The notes under the pieces were generated by a model, which was not told the DNA's origin, searched no databases, and saw only the letters and a program-made list of their open reading frames with translations. A stretch of DNA of 64,000 bases. Origin: Marisediminicola antarctica (lineage in GTDB: Bacteria; Actinomycetota; Actinomycetes; Actinomycetales; Microbacteriaceae). Position 1 is the stretch's first letter. The number at the start of each line of letters is the position of its first letter. Below, in pieces: positions 44,557 to 53,791 of this stretch. Location of the stretch: positions 2,666,001-2,730,000 of the forward strand of contig NZ_CP017146.1 in the NCBI RefSeq assembly GCF_009930795.1, read 5' to 3'. A program made the position numbers and the translations under genes.

Positions 44557-47500
44557 AGGGATTCCTCCGAGTCGATGAGTGTGGGGGCAGGTGCAGCGGT
44601 GCGGACGCGTCCGCGGGTGGACGGTGGCGGGCTCCACCGCGTGACGTCATCCCTCGTGAGGGAGTGGCGGGCAAGCTGCATGTCCAGCGTCCCGGAGATG
44701 GCCGCCGCCGGGCTCTGTCCGAAGGCCGGGTCGATCTCGGCGTACCACTGCTCGAGCCACGGCTCGAGTTCCACCATGGATGCCAGTAGCGGGGTGAGCT
44801 GCGCAGACGTTGCCCCGCCGGCCGCCATCTCGCCAACGAGCACTGCGAGAGCGAGCCCTTGGGCGGCGTGGTCCCAGCCAGCCCAGCCGTAGATCGGGGA
44901 ATCGTCGTTGACAAGCAGAGCGCCCGGGTAGGCGATGAAGCGTTCCTTCGGCACATCGAGTTTGCCGCGCGCCTTCCAGTACGTGGTCTTCTGAAAGTCG
45001 CCGGGGGCGTATTTCGGGGGCACGGGGATGGCTACCTGTTCGCCGCGGTCCTCGGCTCTCTGCAGCTCCCAGACCCGTTGCCAGTCGCGGAACTTGGTCA
45101 GCCCCGATGGTTTGTATCGTTGGGCGGCGAGAGAAGGCACGCTCTCCGCGGCGAGGAGCGCCGTGATTGCCTGCTGCAGGTCGATGTGCGGTGTGCCGGC
45201 GAGAATCTCGAGAGCACTCCGCAGTGTTGCATCATTGCGCGCACGGTCGGCCAACTGCGCGGCGGATCGCGGAACCGGACGCCCCTGAGCATCGAGCCAA
45301 TACTCACGTTGCTCAAGTTGGTCCAGCGCGAGATCTCGGGCAGCTGACGCCAGTTGTTTCTCCCAAGAATCGGTCTGCCAGGTGCGCTTGAAGTCGGGTG
45401 ATTCGAGAAGCCGGATGGCTCCGTTGGACTCGATTTCCTGCAAACGATTGCTGACTAGCATGCGATACTCTTCCGGCCAGTCGAGGGGAATATCGGTCCG
45501 CTCAACCTCGCAAAAATCGCTGAACCATCGGGTTTTTACATCACCCGCTGCAACCCCTCGAGCGAGGGCAACTTCAAACGAACGCGCACCGAGGGGGAGC
45601 CGACGCTCGTCTTCTACTTCGGATGTGGCAAGCGCGTTCTGCGATGTTAGTCCGTAGAGCGAGTAGACGCCCCAATCGAGTTCCTCCTGCTCAAAGACCA
45701 TTCGAGCTCGAACCGACATCCAGAGCCTCTCCGCGTCTTTCAGTGCCTCGCTAGTGGGTTGCGCGCCCGTTCCTTCGAACAAGCGCTGAAGCACAGCGGA
45801 TGGGGAAGCTGCGTGCAGCGCCTCAGACAGCTCATCGAGCAACTGTGCCTGCGCCGTGGGGAAGACTGCTGGGAGAGGAAACTCCGCCAATTTAGTAGAT
45901 GTGAACTCATAGAAATCGCGCCACTTCTCGTCTTTGCTGCTTCCACCCCCCGGGCCACCCTTGTTGTGGCTGACCTGCTTGAGCCAGAAGCAGGCGGTGG
46001 AGGAGTTAAGGATGCCGAGGAGGTCGATGTGATCGTTCTCGGTGGCGCCAGCCGGCAGTTTGATGATCGGCGCAGTTCGACCAAAAACTTTGTTGCCCCT
46101 ATCGAGGGCAAAGTGATTGTGTGTCGCCACGAACGCATATGTAATGGCCCACTCGTGGGCTCCATCATCCTTGGGTAATTGATGCCATTCGTACCATGGC
46201 CGCCCCTCTTTGAAGTAGGTCTGCTTCGAGAAGGTGGCGCGGTTTCCGAGTTCATTTCGAAGGGCCCACATCTGGCGCGCCACTCTCGGAAACGTGTCGA
46301 GCGGGAGCAATTCGTGTCGATGATCGTAAGGGAAGAATGTCGGCTGAGCGTCGACCAGATTGTAGTCGCGAACGATGTCACCAACGACGATCGTCCGGAA
46401 TCCAGCAGGCTCATTGAACCTTTTTGCCTGATTAATAGTAGTTATGAATGCGTCATCCGCCGCCGTGATTCCGAAGACCCCGAGCCTGAATGCGAGTGAT
46501 CCCGGCGTCGAAATGCGACAAGAATCTATGGTCGCTTTTAGCTCTCCTGCTCCACCGCCGCTGAGGGACCAGGGGTGGTGTGCCAGCGTGGTTCGTTCGA
46601 GGTCGGTGATGGTGGTGTACGTGCCGCTGTATCCGGGCTCGTCGAGGTGGTCCACGATGTCCCGCCAGACCAGACCGTTCGCCGGGTCGGCGGGTTGGCC
46701 GGGCTCGCCGCGCACGCCGAGGGCGGCACGAACTGTTGAGCTGACAGGCTTTCGCGGGCGACCGAACAAGATCACGGTCGGAGTCCCGTGGCCGGGTATG
46801 TAGGCGCCTGAGGTGTCGACCACAGCTGTCAGGTCGATGTGTCCCTTACCGGTGTAAACGCCGGACAGGAACTTCTCGATGAGCTTCTTTCCAAACTCAC
46901 GCTTCATGAATGAGTTGGAGGTGATCTTGCCCACATAGCCTGCCCCACCGGCATCGTCCCCGCGGCGGGCCAGTTCAAAGAAAAGTTCCATGAACGGCAC
47001 CGACAGGGCGTACTTGCCCGCGCAGGTGCTGTACAACTCGCGATAGGCCTGGTTGAGTGCTTTGTCCTTCACCTGAATATATGGCGGGTTGCCGACCACG
47101 ACGTGGTACTGACCGGGCTCGAGGATGCCCGCATACTCACGAATGTCCTCGCCCGAATAAGCGAACGTCTCCTCTTCGTCACCGATTTCGAGGGTGGCAG
47201 CGGACGCCTGCCAGCGCAACAGGGAGTCACCGACGGCGAGCTTGTAGTGGAATGCCGGCGCCGCAACGAGAGTTGTCTCGCCTGACGCCTTCAGTGCGGC
47301 AATCGTCAAACGGAATCGGGCGATTGCGACCGCGAACGGGTTGAGATCGACTCCATGAATAGAATCGAGTGCTTTTTGCACGCGCGTGCGCGCATCCAGC
47401 GCGGGAGCGTGCGCCTTCCAAGCCTCATCGAGGCGCTCGAATGCCCCGAGGAGGAAGTGCCCTGATCCGCAGGTGGGGTCGATGAGCTTCAGCCCGTCGA

Positions 47501-48206
47501 GCCCGAACTCGGCGAGGGCGGGGGTGAGCGTGTGATCGAGAATGAATTCTTCAACGAACACCGGCGTTTGCAGCAGTGCATACGTCTTTTTCGCATGGTC
47601 GGAGAGATCCTGGTAGAGATCACCGAGGAAGCGGGTGTCAAGCGCGGAGTCCGTGAAGTCATGGACGAGGGTCTCGTCGCTGCCAGTTTCCCTCCAAAAG
47701 GCGATGAGCTGGTCGGCGGCGGTGGCGCTGATCTCGACGGTCCACACCAGATTGTGATGGGGATCAACGAGCGCCCGACCGGCTGGCAGTGATGCGAGGA
47801 CGCGGAAGGCACTCTGCAGCCAGTCGCGGCCGTTGAGTTGTGGTTGGGCGGCGAAGAACGCGGACTGGTTCTCGACGGCACGGTCGAGGCTCTCGCCGAC
47901 ACCCGTGATCCAGGGAAGTGCTAGTGCAATGTCGTCGTTGCGAGCCCCCGCGAGCAGATTATTGTCTTCTGCAAAGCGAATGAAGGTGCCCGCGATGATC
48001 CACGCGACCGCCGCGAGAGTTACTTCTCCGTCGCGCCATTCGGACCACGACAGTGCCGTGCGTTCCCGACCCAAGGCCCGTTCGTATTCGTCGCGGAGCG
48101 ACTGCGCCCAAGGCAGCCCCGGTTCCTCCGACCGTGCGCGCAAATCCGTCTCCAACAGCTTCAGCTGCTTCTTGAGGTCGGTGAGCAGGCGGGAAGAGTC
48201 GATCAT
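44553..48206 (-). CDS. pglX: BREX adenine-specific DNA methyltransferase PglX
   Basis: A 1217-residue N6-adenine methyltransferase. The SAM motif DPTCGSGHF is at 243-251, the region SIHGVDLNPFAVAIAR follows, and the catalytic NPPY is at 373-376 (VVVGNPPYIQVKD). The remaining ~800 residues contain the target-recognition region. It methylates the host at a non-palindromic site whose sequence cannot be read from the gene. It starts at ATG overlapping the pglW stop. No frameshift is seen, and there are no homopolymer tracts of the kind that phase-vary some pglX genes. Confidence 0.95.
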   Translation of the reverse strand: MIDSSRLLTDLKKQLKLLETDLRARSEEPGLPWAQSLRDEYERALGRERTALSWSEWRDGEVTLAAVAWIIAGTFIRFAEDNNLLAGARNDDIALALPWITGVGESLDRAVENQSAFFAAQPQLNGRDWLQSAFRVLASLPAGRALVDPHHNLVWTVEISATAADQLIAFWRETGSDETLVHDFTDSALDTRFLGDLYQDLSDHAKKTYALLQTPVFVEEFILDHTLTPALAEFGLDGLKLIDPTCGSGHFLLGAFERLDEAWKAHAPALDARTRVQKALDSIHGVDLNPFAVAIARFRLTIAALKASGETTLVAAPAFHYKLAVGDSLLRWQASAATLEIGDEEETFAYSGEDIREYAGILEPGQYHVVVGNPPYIQVKDKALNQAYRELYSTCAGKYALSVPFMELFFELARRGDDAGGAGYVGKITSNSFMKREFGKKLIEKFLSGVYTGKGHIDLTAVVDTSGAYIPGHGTPTVILFGRPRKPVSSTVRAALGVRGEPGQPADPANGLVWRDIVDHLDEPGYSGTYTTITDLERTTLAHHPWSLSGGGAGELKATIDSCRISTPGSLAFRLGVFGITAADDAFITTINQAKRFNEPAGFRTIVVGDIVRDYNLVDAQPTFFPYDHRHELLPLDTFPRVARQMWALRNELGNRATFSKQTYFKEGRPWYEWHQLPKDDGAHEWAITYAFVATHNHFALDRGNKVFGRTAPIIKLPAGATENDHIDLLGILNSSTACFWLKQVSHNKGGPGGGSSKDEKWRDFYEFTSTKLAEFPLPAVFPTAQAQLLDELSEALHAASPSAVLQRLFEGTGAQPTSEALKDAERLWMSVRARMVFEQEELDWGVYSLYGLTSQNALATSEVEDERRLPLGARSFEVALARGVAAGDVKTRWFSDFCEVERTDIPLDWPEEYRMLVSNRLQEIESNGAIRLLESPDFKRTWQTDSWEKQLASAARDLALDQLEQREYWLDAQGRPVPRSAAQLADRARNDATLRSALEILAGTPHIDLQQAITALLAAESVPSLAAQRYKPSGLTKFRDWQRVWELQRAEDRGEQVAIPVPPKYAPGDFQKTTYWKARGKLDVPKERFIAYPGALLVNDDSPIYGWAGWDHAAQGLALAVLVGEMAAGGATSAQLTPLLASMVELEPWLEQWYAEIDPAFGQSPAAAISGTLDMQLARHSLTRDDVTRWSPPPSTRGRVRTAAPAPTLIDSEESL

Positions 48207-51200
48207 GCGGTGTCTCCGGTCGAGCGGGGAATGAGTTCACGAAGGTCGTGGGGCAGGGTCAGCCATTTGTCCGGGCCGAATGGGAAAGGATGGCCGTCGA
48301 GGTCTGGTGCTGGTTGCGAGGGGCGGAAGGGCACCAAGAACCAGCGGGCGGCGGGTCGCGGGCGCGCCAGGTCGAAGGGTTCGGCAAGCAGCTCGGTCAG
48401 CCCGTAGCGGGCGAGGGGTGCGGCATTGATGAATAGCAGTGGGTCAGGCCGGGCGCTGAGATCCCGCCAGCGCTCCCTCATCGCCTGCCCGACGACCCCG
48501 CTGAGCTTCTGAAAGTCTGTGGCCTGCTCATCTTGGGAGTCGGCCCGGAGCAGGACATCCCAGTTCGCTTTCTTGGACACGGCCAGCGCGTGAACGCAGC
48601 GGACGAGTTCGTCTGCGAGATCGACGCACTGCACGCCGTACCGGCCTCCAAGTACGCGAGCCACCTTCGCGTACTGGCGCGGGTGTGCGGCGAGGGTGAG
48701 CGCCGAACGCCGAACGAGGGAGGCATCCAGAGCGCGGTCGATCTCGGGTGTGGGGGTCGCTTCAAGGCGGGTGAAGGACTTCGTTGCCGAGCGCGATCCG
48801 GTGGTGTCCCGAACGGTGTACCGGTCGAGGTGCCACACGAAATGCGGATGCGTTCGCTGCACCACGGCGTCCAGGCCCGGCCGGGCCGGGATGCGCTCGA
48901 CCAGCGGGAAACGCAATTGAACACGGCGGCGGATGCCGTGTTCGGTCAGTTCCCGAACAGCGATCCCGCTGAGCGCGGCTTGGACAGCGGCCGACGGGTC
49001 GAGGTCGCGGCGGTAGAGCTCGCCCAGGCTGGACAAGGCGCCGGTGCTCGAGGAGGCCGCCGCCAGTTGCAGCAGTCGTTGATCGTCGAAGACCACGTCG
49101 TCGGGGATCGTGCGTCGAAGGGCGGCGCGAATGACGGCGGCCGCGGTGATTTCGTGTTCGGCCGTGGTCGCATCGACGACGGTGCCGAGTTTTCTTGCTG
49201 CGCTCAAATAGACGTCGGCGGGAGCGCCAACGGTGCCGACCTGCACGGTATCGGTCACGGCGAGCAGGATGGCGCCATCGCCAGCACGCGACCGACGCAC
49301 CGCCAGCTGGGGTGCCGAGGCTGCGGAATCCATTTCGACCGCGGCACGTACCAGACCAGTAGCCCGCCGAAGCCGGTTCTCGCCCTCAACCGCGGACCCA
49401 TAGCCCAAGAGGAGGGCTGCGGCGACCTCGTCGAGGGTCGCCACATGACCACGCTCAACGATGATGCGCACGACATCGTCGACGACCGGCGCGAGTGTGC
49501 CGGACCTGCGCCACCGTTTTGTTGCGGCGTCGAGTAGTTGCGACACGCGGCCGGCGGTGACACCGATCTCCGCACCGACAACGGCATGGGTAGGCCATTC
49601 CGGCACGATTTCACCGATGTCGCGGGGCTTACCCAGCACGAGGTGGAGGGCCGCCACCTCGCTGTCATTCTGGGCGGTGCGGCGCGGAATCAATCGGTCA
49701 ATGCGCCGTTCGACGGACTCGCGTTGTTCCGATCCGGCTACTTCGGGTGTCTGCGTGGTGCTTCGGAGCCGCGGGTTCCATTCGCGGATGCGGCGCTGCA
49801 CTTCCTTGCGGTAGCGCTCTCCGAGCCCCCGAATGGAGTTGATCTCCATTGAGGGTCGGCCAAGCAGCTCCCCGACAGTGCGCACCCCCAGGCGCGCCAC
49901 CCCGGAGATGGCACGCGGGGACAGCCCCGACTCCTCCAGCGGAGTGTCGAGCTGGGCGGCCGCGGCGCGCGCGTCATGATCGCTTTCTCCGGGCTTGTCA
50001 CTCTCGGCTGTGGTCCCCAGTTGGGCGAACACGTCCCGCCAGGCGAGTGACATGTCGGTGGCGTTGGAGAAGCGCGCCGCCGCATCCGGAGCGAACGCTT
50101 GCGTGAAGAATCGCACGAGGGCGGGGGCAACTGAAGCCTCAAAAATGCTGTCGACCAGCACCACGCGATTGGTGTCGCCCACGGGGGCGGCGTCGCCCTG
50201 CTCCCACCAGGGTTGTGCCGCGGCAGCCATCTCGAACAGAGTCACGGCGACCGCATAGAGTTCCGCGGCGCGGTCATACTGTCGCCGCCGACCCCGCCCG
50301 AGGAATGGGTCGAGGTACGGCCTGGAGCCCGAAGCGATGTTCTGCACCGGCTCCTTCGACAGGGACAGGTCAAAAAGGGTGAGCCGGGGCTTGCGGGTTC
50401 CCGGGTCGGGTGAGATTGCAAGGTTGGCGGGTTTGATGTCTCGGTGGAAGATGCCCTCGGTTTCGAGGTAGCGCATGGCTTCGAGCAGGTCATCGCCGTA
50501 CTGCTCGAGTTGCTCGATCGTGGAGCGTCCCTCGGTCTGCAGGCGGTCCGCGAGGGTTTCGCGGCCGGCATCCGTCATCAGGATTCCGACCCGTCCGTCG
50601 ACGTCGATCGGGCCTTCGACCAGCCGCACGATGCGGGGGTGGTCGAGGGCACGCAGAGTCTCGGCCTCCACTTCGATGCGGCCGGCGGCCGCGTCGTCGC
50701 GGGCGAGCTTGAGGATGAGGCCGTCGCGCAGGAGCACGTAGTCATCGACGCAGAGCGCGCTGCCGGTCGAGCCTGATCCACGCCGCTCGAGTACCTCGAA
50801 CCGGGTCGCGATGAGGGAGCCCTTCTCCGCGTCCAAGGGGTCGCGCGGCACCGGTAGTTGGCTGTTCTCCGCTTGGGATGTGGTCGCCTCGTCAATCGCG
50901 TCGTCGAGATCCTGCAGGAACGCCTCAACGCTCGCGGTGCGGTCGGCTTCAGCGAACCGTGTCGCCCGCGCCACTACCTGAGCGAATGGTTCCGGAAGTT
51001 CAGGGCTGACGGCGAGCGGATTGAATGAAGGCGAATCGGCGAACCGCTCCTGGACTTCTTTGATGGTGGAGACGGGAGGACGCCCTGTCAGCACCAGGTA
51101 CGACAGCGCGCCGAGACCGTACACGTCGAGCGGAATTACCGGCGCACTGGCGTTGCCGTTCAATGTCTCCGGCGGCAGGTAGATCCAGCTCGCGGCGGCG

Positions 51201-52378
51201 ATCAGCTTGGCGACATCGTCGACTCCCGCTGAGATCACCGTCAGGCTGGTCGTTGAGGTCGCGCCCTGCTTTCGGCCCGTCATCCAATCGCGGATGGAGA
51301 CGTCGGTGCCGCGGTCGGTGATGCGGACGAACACCTGGAGCGGGGTCAGTGCCCGGTGCACAAGATTGCGTCCATGGGCATAGCGGAGCACTTCTGCGAT
51401 CTTGCGGATCAGGGCGAGTCGTTCATCGAGCCCGAAGGCGGCGCCGGTGCCGGCCATGAATACGTCAAGGGGCACGGCATCCGGTTCGAAATTGAACACG
51501 AGGGCTGGCCCGGTGTCGGTGTCGAGGTGTTCGACAGGCGCGACGATGCCGGGGTGGCTGAAGCCATGCGTCAACAGGTACTCACGCTTCGCTCGCTGCT
51601 CGATCTCGATGCGCGCCTCGGCGGACGCTCCTCGCGGCACATCGAATAAGCGGATGCGACGTTTCACACCCAGCGTCGGGTGCGTCGCGAGGACATCCTG
51701 CCAGCCTTGACCTTCGCTGAGTGGATCGGCTTTGTCGAGCGGGTATTGTCCGGCCATTCGGATTTTCGGGATGGCTACGAAGCCGGCCTGTTCCGCGACC
51801 TTGCGAATCTGATTTGCCCGGGGGCCGTCGATAGCATCCCCCGGATGCGCTGGCGGCTGTTGGAGAAATTCGGTGAAATTTCGGTCCGGTCCCAGGCCTT
51901 GCACGTTGTAACCGTCGAGGGCCCAGACGCCCGTGCGTCCGCCCTCGTCGAGGGTGACGACGGAGTTCTGTCCATGGAGCACGACCGTCGACCGGAGAAA
52001 CGGGATCTGGGGTTTGCCGGGAATTCGGGCGGCGGTGTCCTTGAGAAGTGAGGCCAGTCGCTTGGCCTTGGAATCGACGGTGATGTAGGGGTTCCGAACC
52101 TGATGGGTGGCCGCACCGATCTTGTGCAACCATGTCGACGAGTTGCCCGAGATGGCGCCGTGCCAACCCTTCAACTCCACGAGGAACAACCCTGAACGGG
52201 TCAGGAGAAGAACATCAATCTCGGAGGCGCGTCCGTCGTTGCCGACGAAGGTCAGGTTCGCCCAGGCCTGGGTGATGCCCGTGTCTGGAAGCAGATCACG
52301 GAGCGTCACGAGGGCGGCGTCCTCGGCTGGGCTGGCGGGCGCGCCAAAGACGACCCAATGGCCCGAATCTGCTTTCAT
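48203..52378 (-). CDS. pglW: BREX kinase PglW with NERD domain and dual kinase folds
   Basis: A 1391-residue protein. Residues ~30-130 are a NERD domain (ASEIDVLLLTRSGLFLVELK, GWHGAISG). Residues ~230-495 are a first kinase fold in which the catalytic HRD is HRA (HRALTPLQ, 341-348), so it is a pseudokinase. Residues ~525-800 are a second kinase with Lys558, HRDIKPAN at 645-652 and FDLSLSK. The C-terminal ~550 residues include an HhH-like stretch (ISGVARLGVRTVGELLGRP) and helical repeats. First gene of the BREX type 2 operon; PglW is expected to phosphorylate partners such as PglX. Confidence 0.93.
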   Translation of the reverse strand: MKADSGHWVVFGAPASPAEDAALVTLRDLLPDTGITQAWANLTFVGNDGRASEIDVLLLTRSGLFLVELKGWHGAISGNSSTWLHKIGAATHQVRNPYITVDSKAKRLASLLKDTAARIPGKPQIPFLRSTVVLHGQNSVVTLDEGGRTGVWALDGYNVQGLGPDRNFTEFLQQPPAHPGDAIDGPRANQIRKVAEQAGFVAIPKIRMAGQYPLDKADPLSEGQGWQDVLATHPTLGVKRRIRLFDVPRGASAEARIEIEQRAKREYLLTHGFSHPGIVAPVEHLDTDTGPALVFNFEPDAVPLDVFMAGTGAAFGLDERLALIRKIAEVLRYAHGRNLVHRALTPLQVFVRITDRGTDVSIRDWMTGRKQGATSTTSLTVISAGVDDVAKLIAAASWIYLPPETLNGNASAPVIPLDVYGLGALSYLVLTGRPPVSTIKEVQERFADSPSFNPLAVSPELPEPFAQVVARATRFAEADRTASVEAFLQDLDDAIDEATTSQAENSQLPVPRDPLDAEKGSLIATRFEVLERRGSGSTGSALCVDDYVLLRDGLILKLARDDAAAGRIEVEAETLRALDHPRIVRLVEGPIDVDGRVGILMTDAGRETLADRLQTEGRSTIEQLEQYGDDLLEAMRYLETEGIFHRDIKPANLAISPDPGTRKPRLTLFDLSLSKEPVQNIASGSRPYLDPFLGRGRRRQYDRAAELYAVAVTLFEMAAAAQPWWEQGDAAPVGDTNRVVLVDSIFEASVAPALVRFFTQAFAPDAAARFSNATDMSLAWRDVFAQLGTTAESDKPGESDHDARAAAAQLDTPLEESGLSPRAISGVARLGVRTVGELLGRPSMEINSIRGLGERYRKEVQRRIREWNPRLRSTTQTPEVAGSEQRESVERRIDRLIPRRTAQNDSEVAALHLVLGKPRDIGEIVPEWPTHAVVGAEIGVTAGRVSQLLDAATKRWRRSGTLAPVVDDVVRIIVERGHVATLDEVAAALLLGYGSAVEGENRLRRATGLVRAAVEMDSAASAPQLAVRRSRAGDGAILLAVTDTVQVGTVGAPADVYLSAARKLGTVVDATTAEHEITAAAVIRAALRRTIPDDVVFDDQRLLQLAAASSSTGALSSLGELYRRDLDPSAAVQAALSGIAVRELTEHGIRRRVQLRFPLVERIPARPGLDAVVQRTHPHFVWHLDRYTVRDTTGSRSATKSFTRLEATPTPEIDRALDASLVRRSALTLAAHPRQYAKVARVLGGRYGVQCVDLADELVRCVHALAVSKKANWDVLLRADSQDEQATDFQKLSGVVGQAMRERWRDLSARPDPLLFINAAPLARYGLTELLAEPFDLARPRPAARWFLVPFRPSQPAPDLDGHPFPFGPDKWLTLPHDLRELIPRSTGDTA

Positions 52379-52715
52379 TCATCCCCCCGACGCAAGGATA
52401 CGGTCAGCAAGCGACACTCGGTCCTCGCTGACTCCTGACACCCGATGATCACTTGGCTATTTCGTAAGTAGGTGATTTGTAGCTGTCCCACTAAACCTTA
52501 GCGATCCTCACTCGGACAGCGATCGTCGCCAGGAACGCCTCTTCCTTTTCCATGCCGGAGAGACGGCTCCCTGTTTAAGGTACGGGACACACCGCACCAC
52601 TCGCGCAGGGTGTTCTCGAGCAGTCACTCAGCCGCATGGAGCGCATCGTCAAGGATCTCGTGCCGAAGGATGCCGCCGACCTCTTGGCGCAGCGGTGCTG
52701 CCTCGACAGCCGATG
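52379..52715. promoter_or_regulatory. Upstream region of the BREX operon
   Basis: A 337-bp gap that must contain the pglW promoter on the minus strand and the 3' end region of the HA-domain gene. GGGGGG shortly before the pglW ATG can serve as the ribosome-binding site. An AT-richer patch (CTATTTCGTAAGTAGGTGATTT, about 52453-52474) is the best promoter candidate. No binding motif is identifiable. Confidence 0.4.
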
Positions 52716-53291
52716 TCAGATTGTCGGCCCTTCCGCAATGAACGCCTTCAACCGCGCGGCGCGAGTGGCCATTAGGGTTCCGCGCTGCAGCTGCCGCATC
52801 TGTCTGCCGAGCCAGCGTGCGAGGGCGAACTCGATGGGGTCGTTCGAGTTGAGGTACGGCACTCGTCCAGTGCTGCTCCGGTGATTGGTGCACGCGTCGA
52901 AGCGGGCGCGCCAGCCCTCCTCGTGCGGGTCCCACTTGAAGGCGGGTGAGACGTCGAGCCGGATCTCTTGGTAGCGGCACAGGTTCTCCTCGAACCGGCG
53001 CTGGTAGCGACCCCATTGGCCGAGGCGTCGCTCCGACGTGGGCAGGGTGGTCAGGTTGCGGGTGTTCTCGCGGGGGCTTCGACCATCCGCCCGCCAGAAC
53101 GCCTCGTAGCGGTGCAGGCTTGAAACCCATTTGACCGCGTGCTTGCTATGCGGGCGCGCGCTGATGCCCTGCGCGTTCGAGAAGTCGTTGTCGACCATCC
53201 AGTAGGCCAGCGAGCTGTCGGATGCGTCCTCGGCCTGCCAGATGGTGAAGGCCTTCAGGCAAAGGCCTGCCGGCGTGTGTTCGTGGTGCAT
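52716..53291 (-). CDS. Helicase-associated (HA) domain protein, second copy type
   Basis: A 191-residue protein with SSHKAV-like spacer and HA-type repeats: SLHRYEAFWRADGRSP, RRLGQWGRYQRRFEENLCRY with FKWDPHEEGWRARF, and FALARWLGRQMRQLQRGTLM with a trailing RLKAF. It is related in pattern to 25896-26606 but not a close duplicate. The end at FIAEGPTI lacks the usual IPGWSW closure, so it may be truncated. It sits directly upstream of the BREX operon in the same direction. Confidence 0.5.
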   Translation of the reverse strand: MHHEHTPAGLCLKAFTIWQAEDASDSSLAYWMVDNDFSNAQGISARPHSKHAVKWVSSLHRYEAFWRADGRSPRENTRNLTTLPTSERRLGQWGRYQRRFEENLCRYQEIRLDVSPAFKWDPHEEGWRARFDACTNHRSSTGRVPYLNSNDPIEFALARWLGRQMRQLQRGTLMATRAARLKAFIAEGPTI

Positions 53292-53491
53292 GTGGTGCCC
53301 TCCCGGACCACCCAGGTGGTGGTCTCGGTGAGCTCATGCGCGGCACGGCGCTGCTTCCGGCTGCGGTCGCACGATTTCTTTGTCGATGAGTCGGCGGTAA
53401 GAAATGCGCGAATTTCCTACGGTGGTGAGTGGAAGCTACGGAACCGACGAGCGCCCGCGACGTCGGAACATATTCGCGATGCGGAGGGCCC

Positions 53492-53791
53492 GTGATTCAC
53501 GCACTGGAGGATGACGCGGGTGGGCGGTGGCGGATCATCACCCGCACCGGCACCCGGTACCTGCTCGATCTGGACCGCAGGCTCGTGCGCCGACAACCCG
53601 ACCGCAGCACAGGCTCGGCGCCGATGCGTGCCGACGGGCGAAACGTCGCCCTTCTCGAGATCGTGCAATGCCGGGTCGGTTTGCCGCTCGTCGTGCTGAT
53701 CGACCTCAAGGTGCCGGGGGCAGCCTGCACCCGGCGCATCGCGGCGGACATCACCCGCATCCGGCTCGCTCGCGCCGTGGCGGGACCATGA
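53492..53791 (+). CDS. B-family small protein (member 4), linked to recombinase genes
   Basis: A 99-residue protein from GTG 53492 (GGAGGG lies 4-5 nt upstream; an in-frame GTG at 53429 is the alternative). It carries the family core WRIITRTGTRYLLDLDRRLV, LLEIVQCRVGLPLVVLIDL and a C-terminal ITRIRLARAV. Its stop overlaps the first recombinase ATG as ATGA. This is the only member inside an apparently complete mobile unit, so the B family may be a transposon accessory protein. Confidence 0.6.
   Translation: MIHALEDDAGGRWRIITRTGTRYLLDLDRRLVRRQPDRSTGSAPMRADGRNVALLEIVQCRVGLPLVVLIDLKVPGAACTRRIAADITRIRLARAVAGP

Noticed and set aside
44553-48206. Phase-variable tract in pglX
   Set aside because: I looked for long homopolymers or short tandem repeats that would switch the gene and found none.
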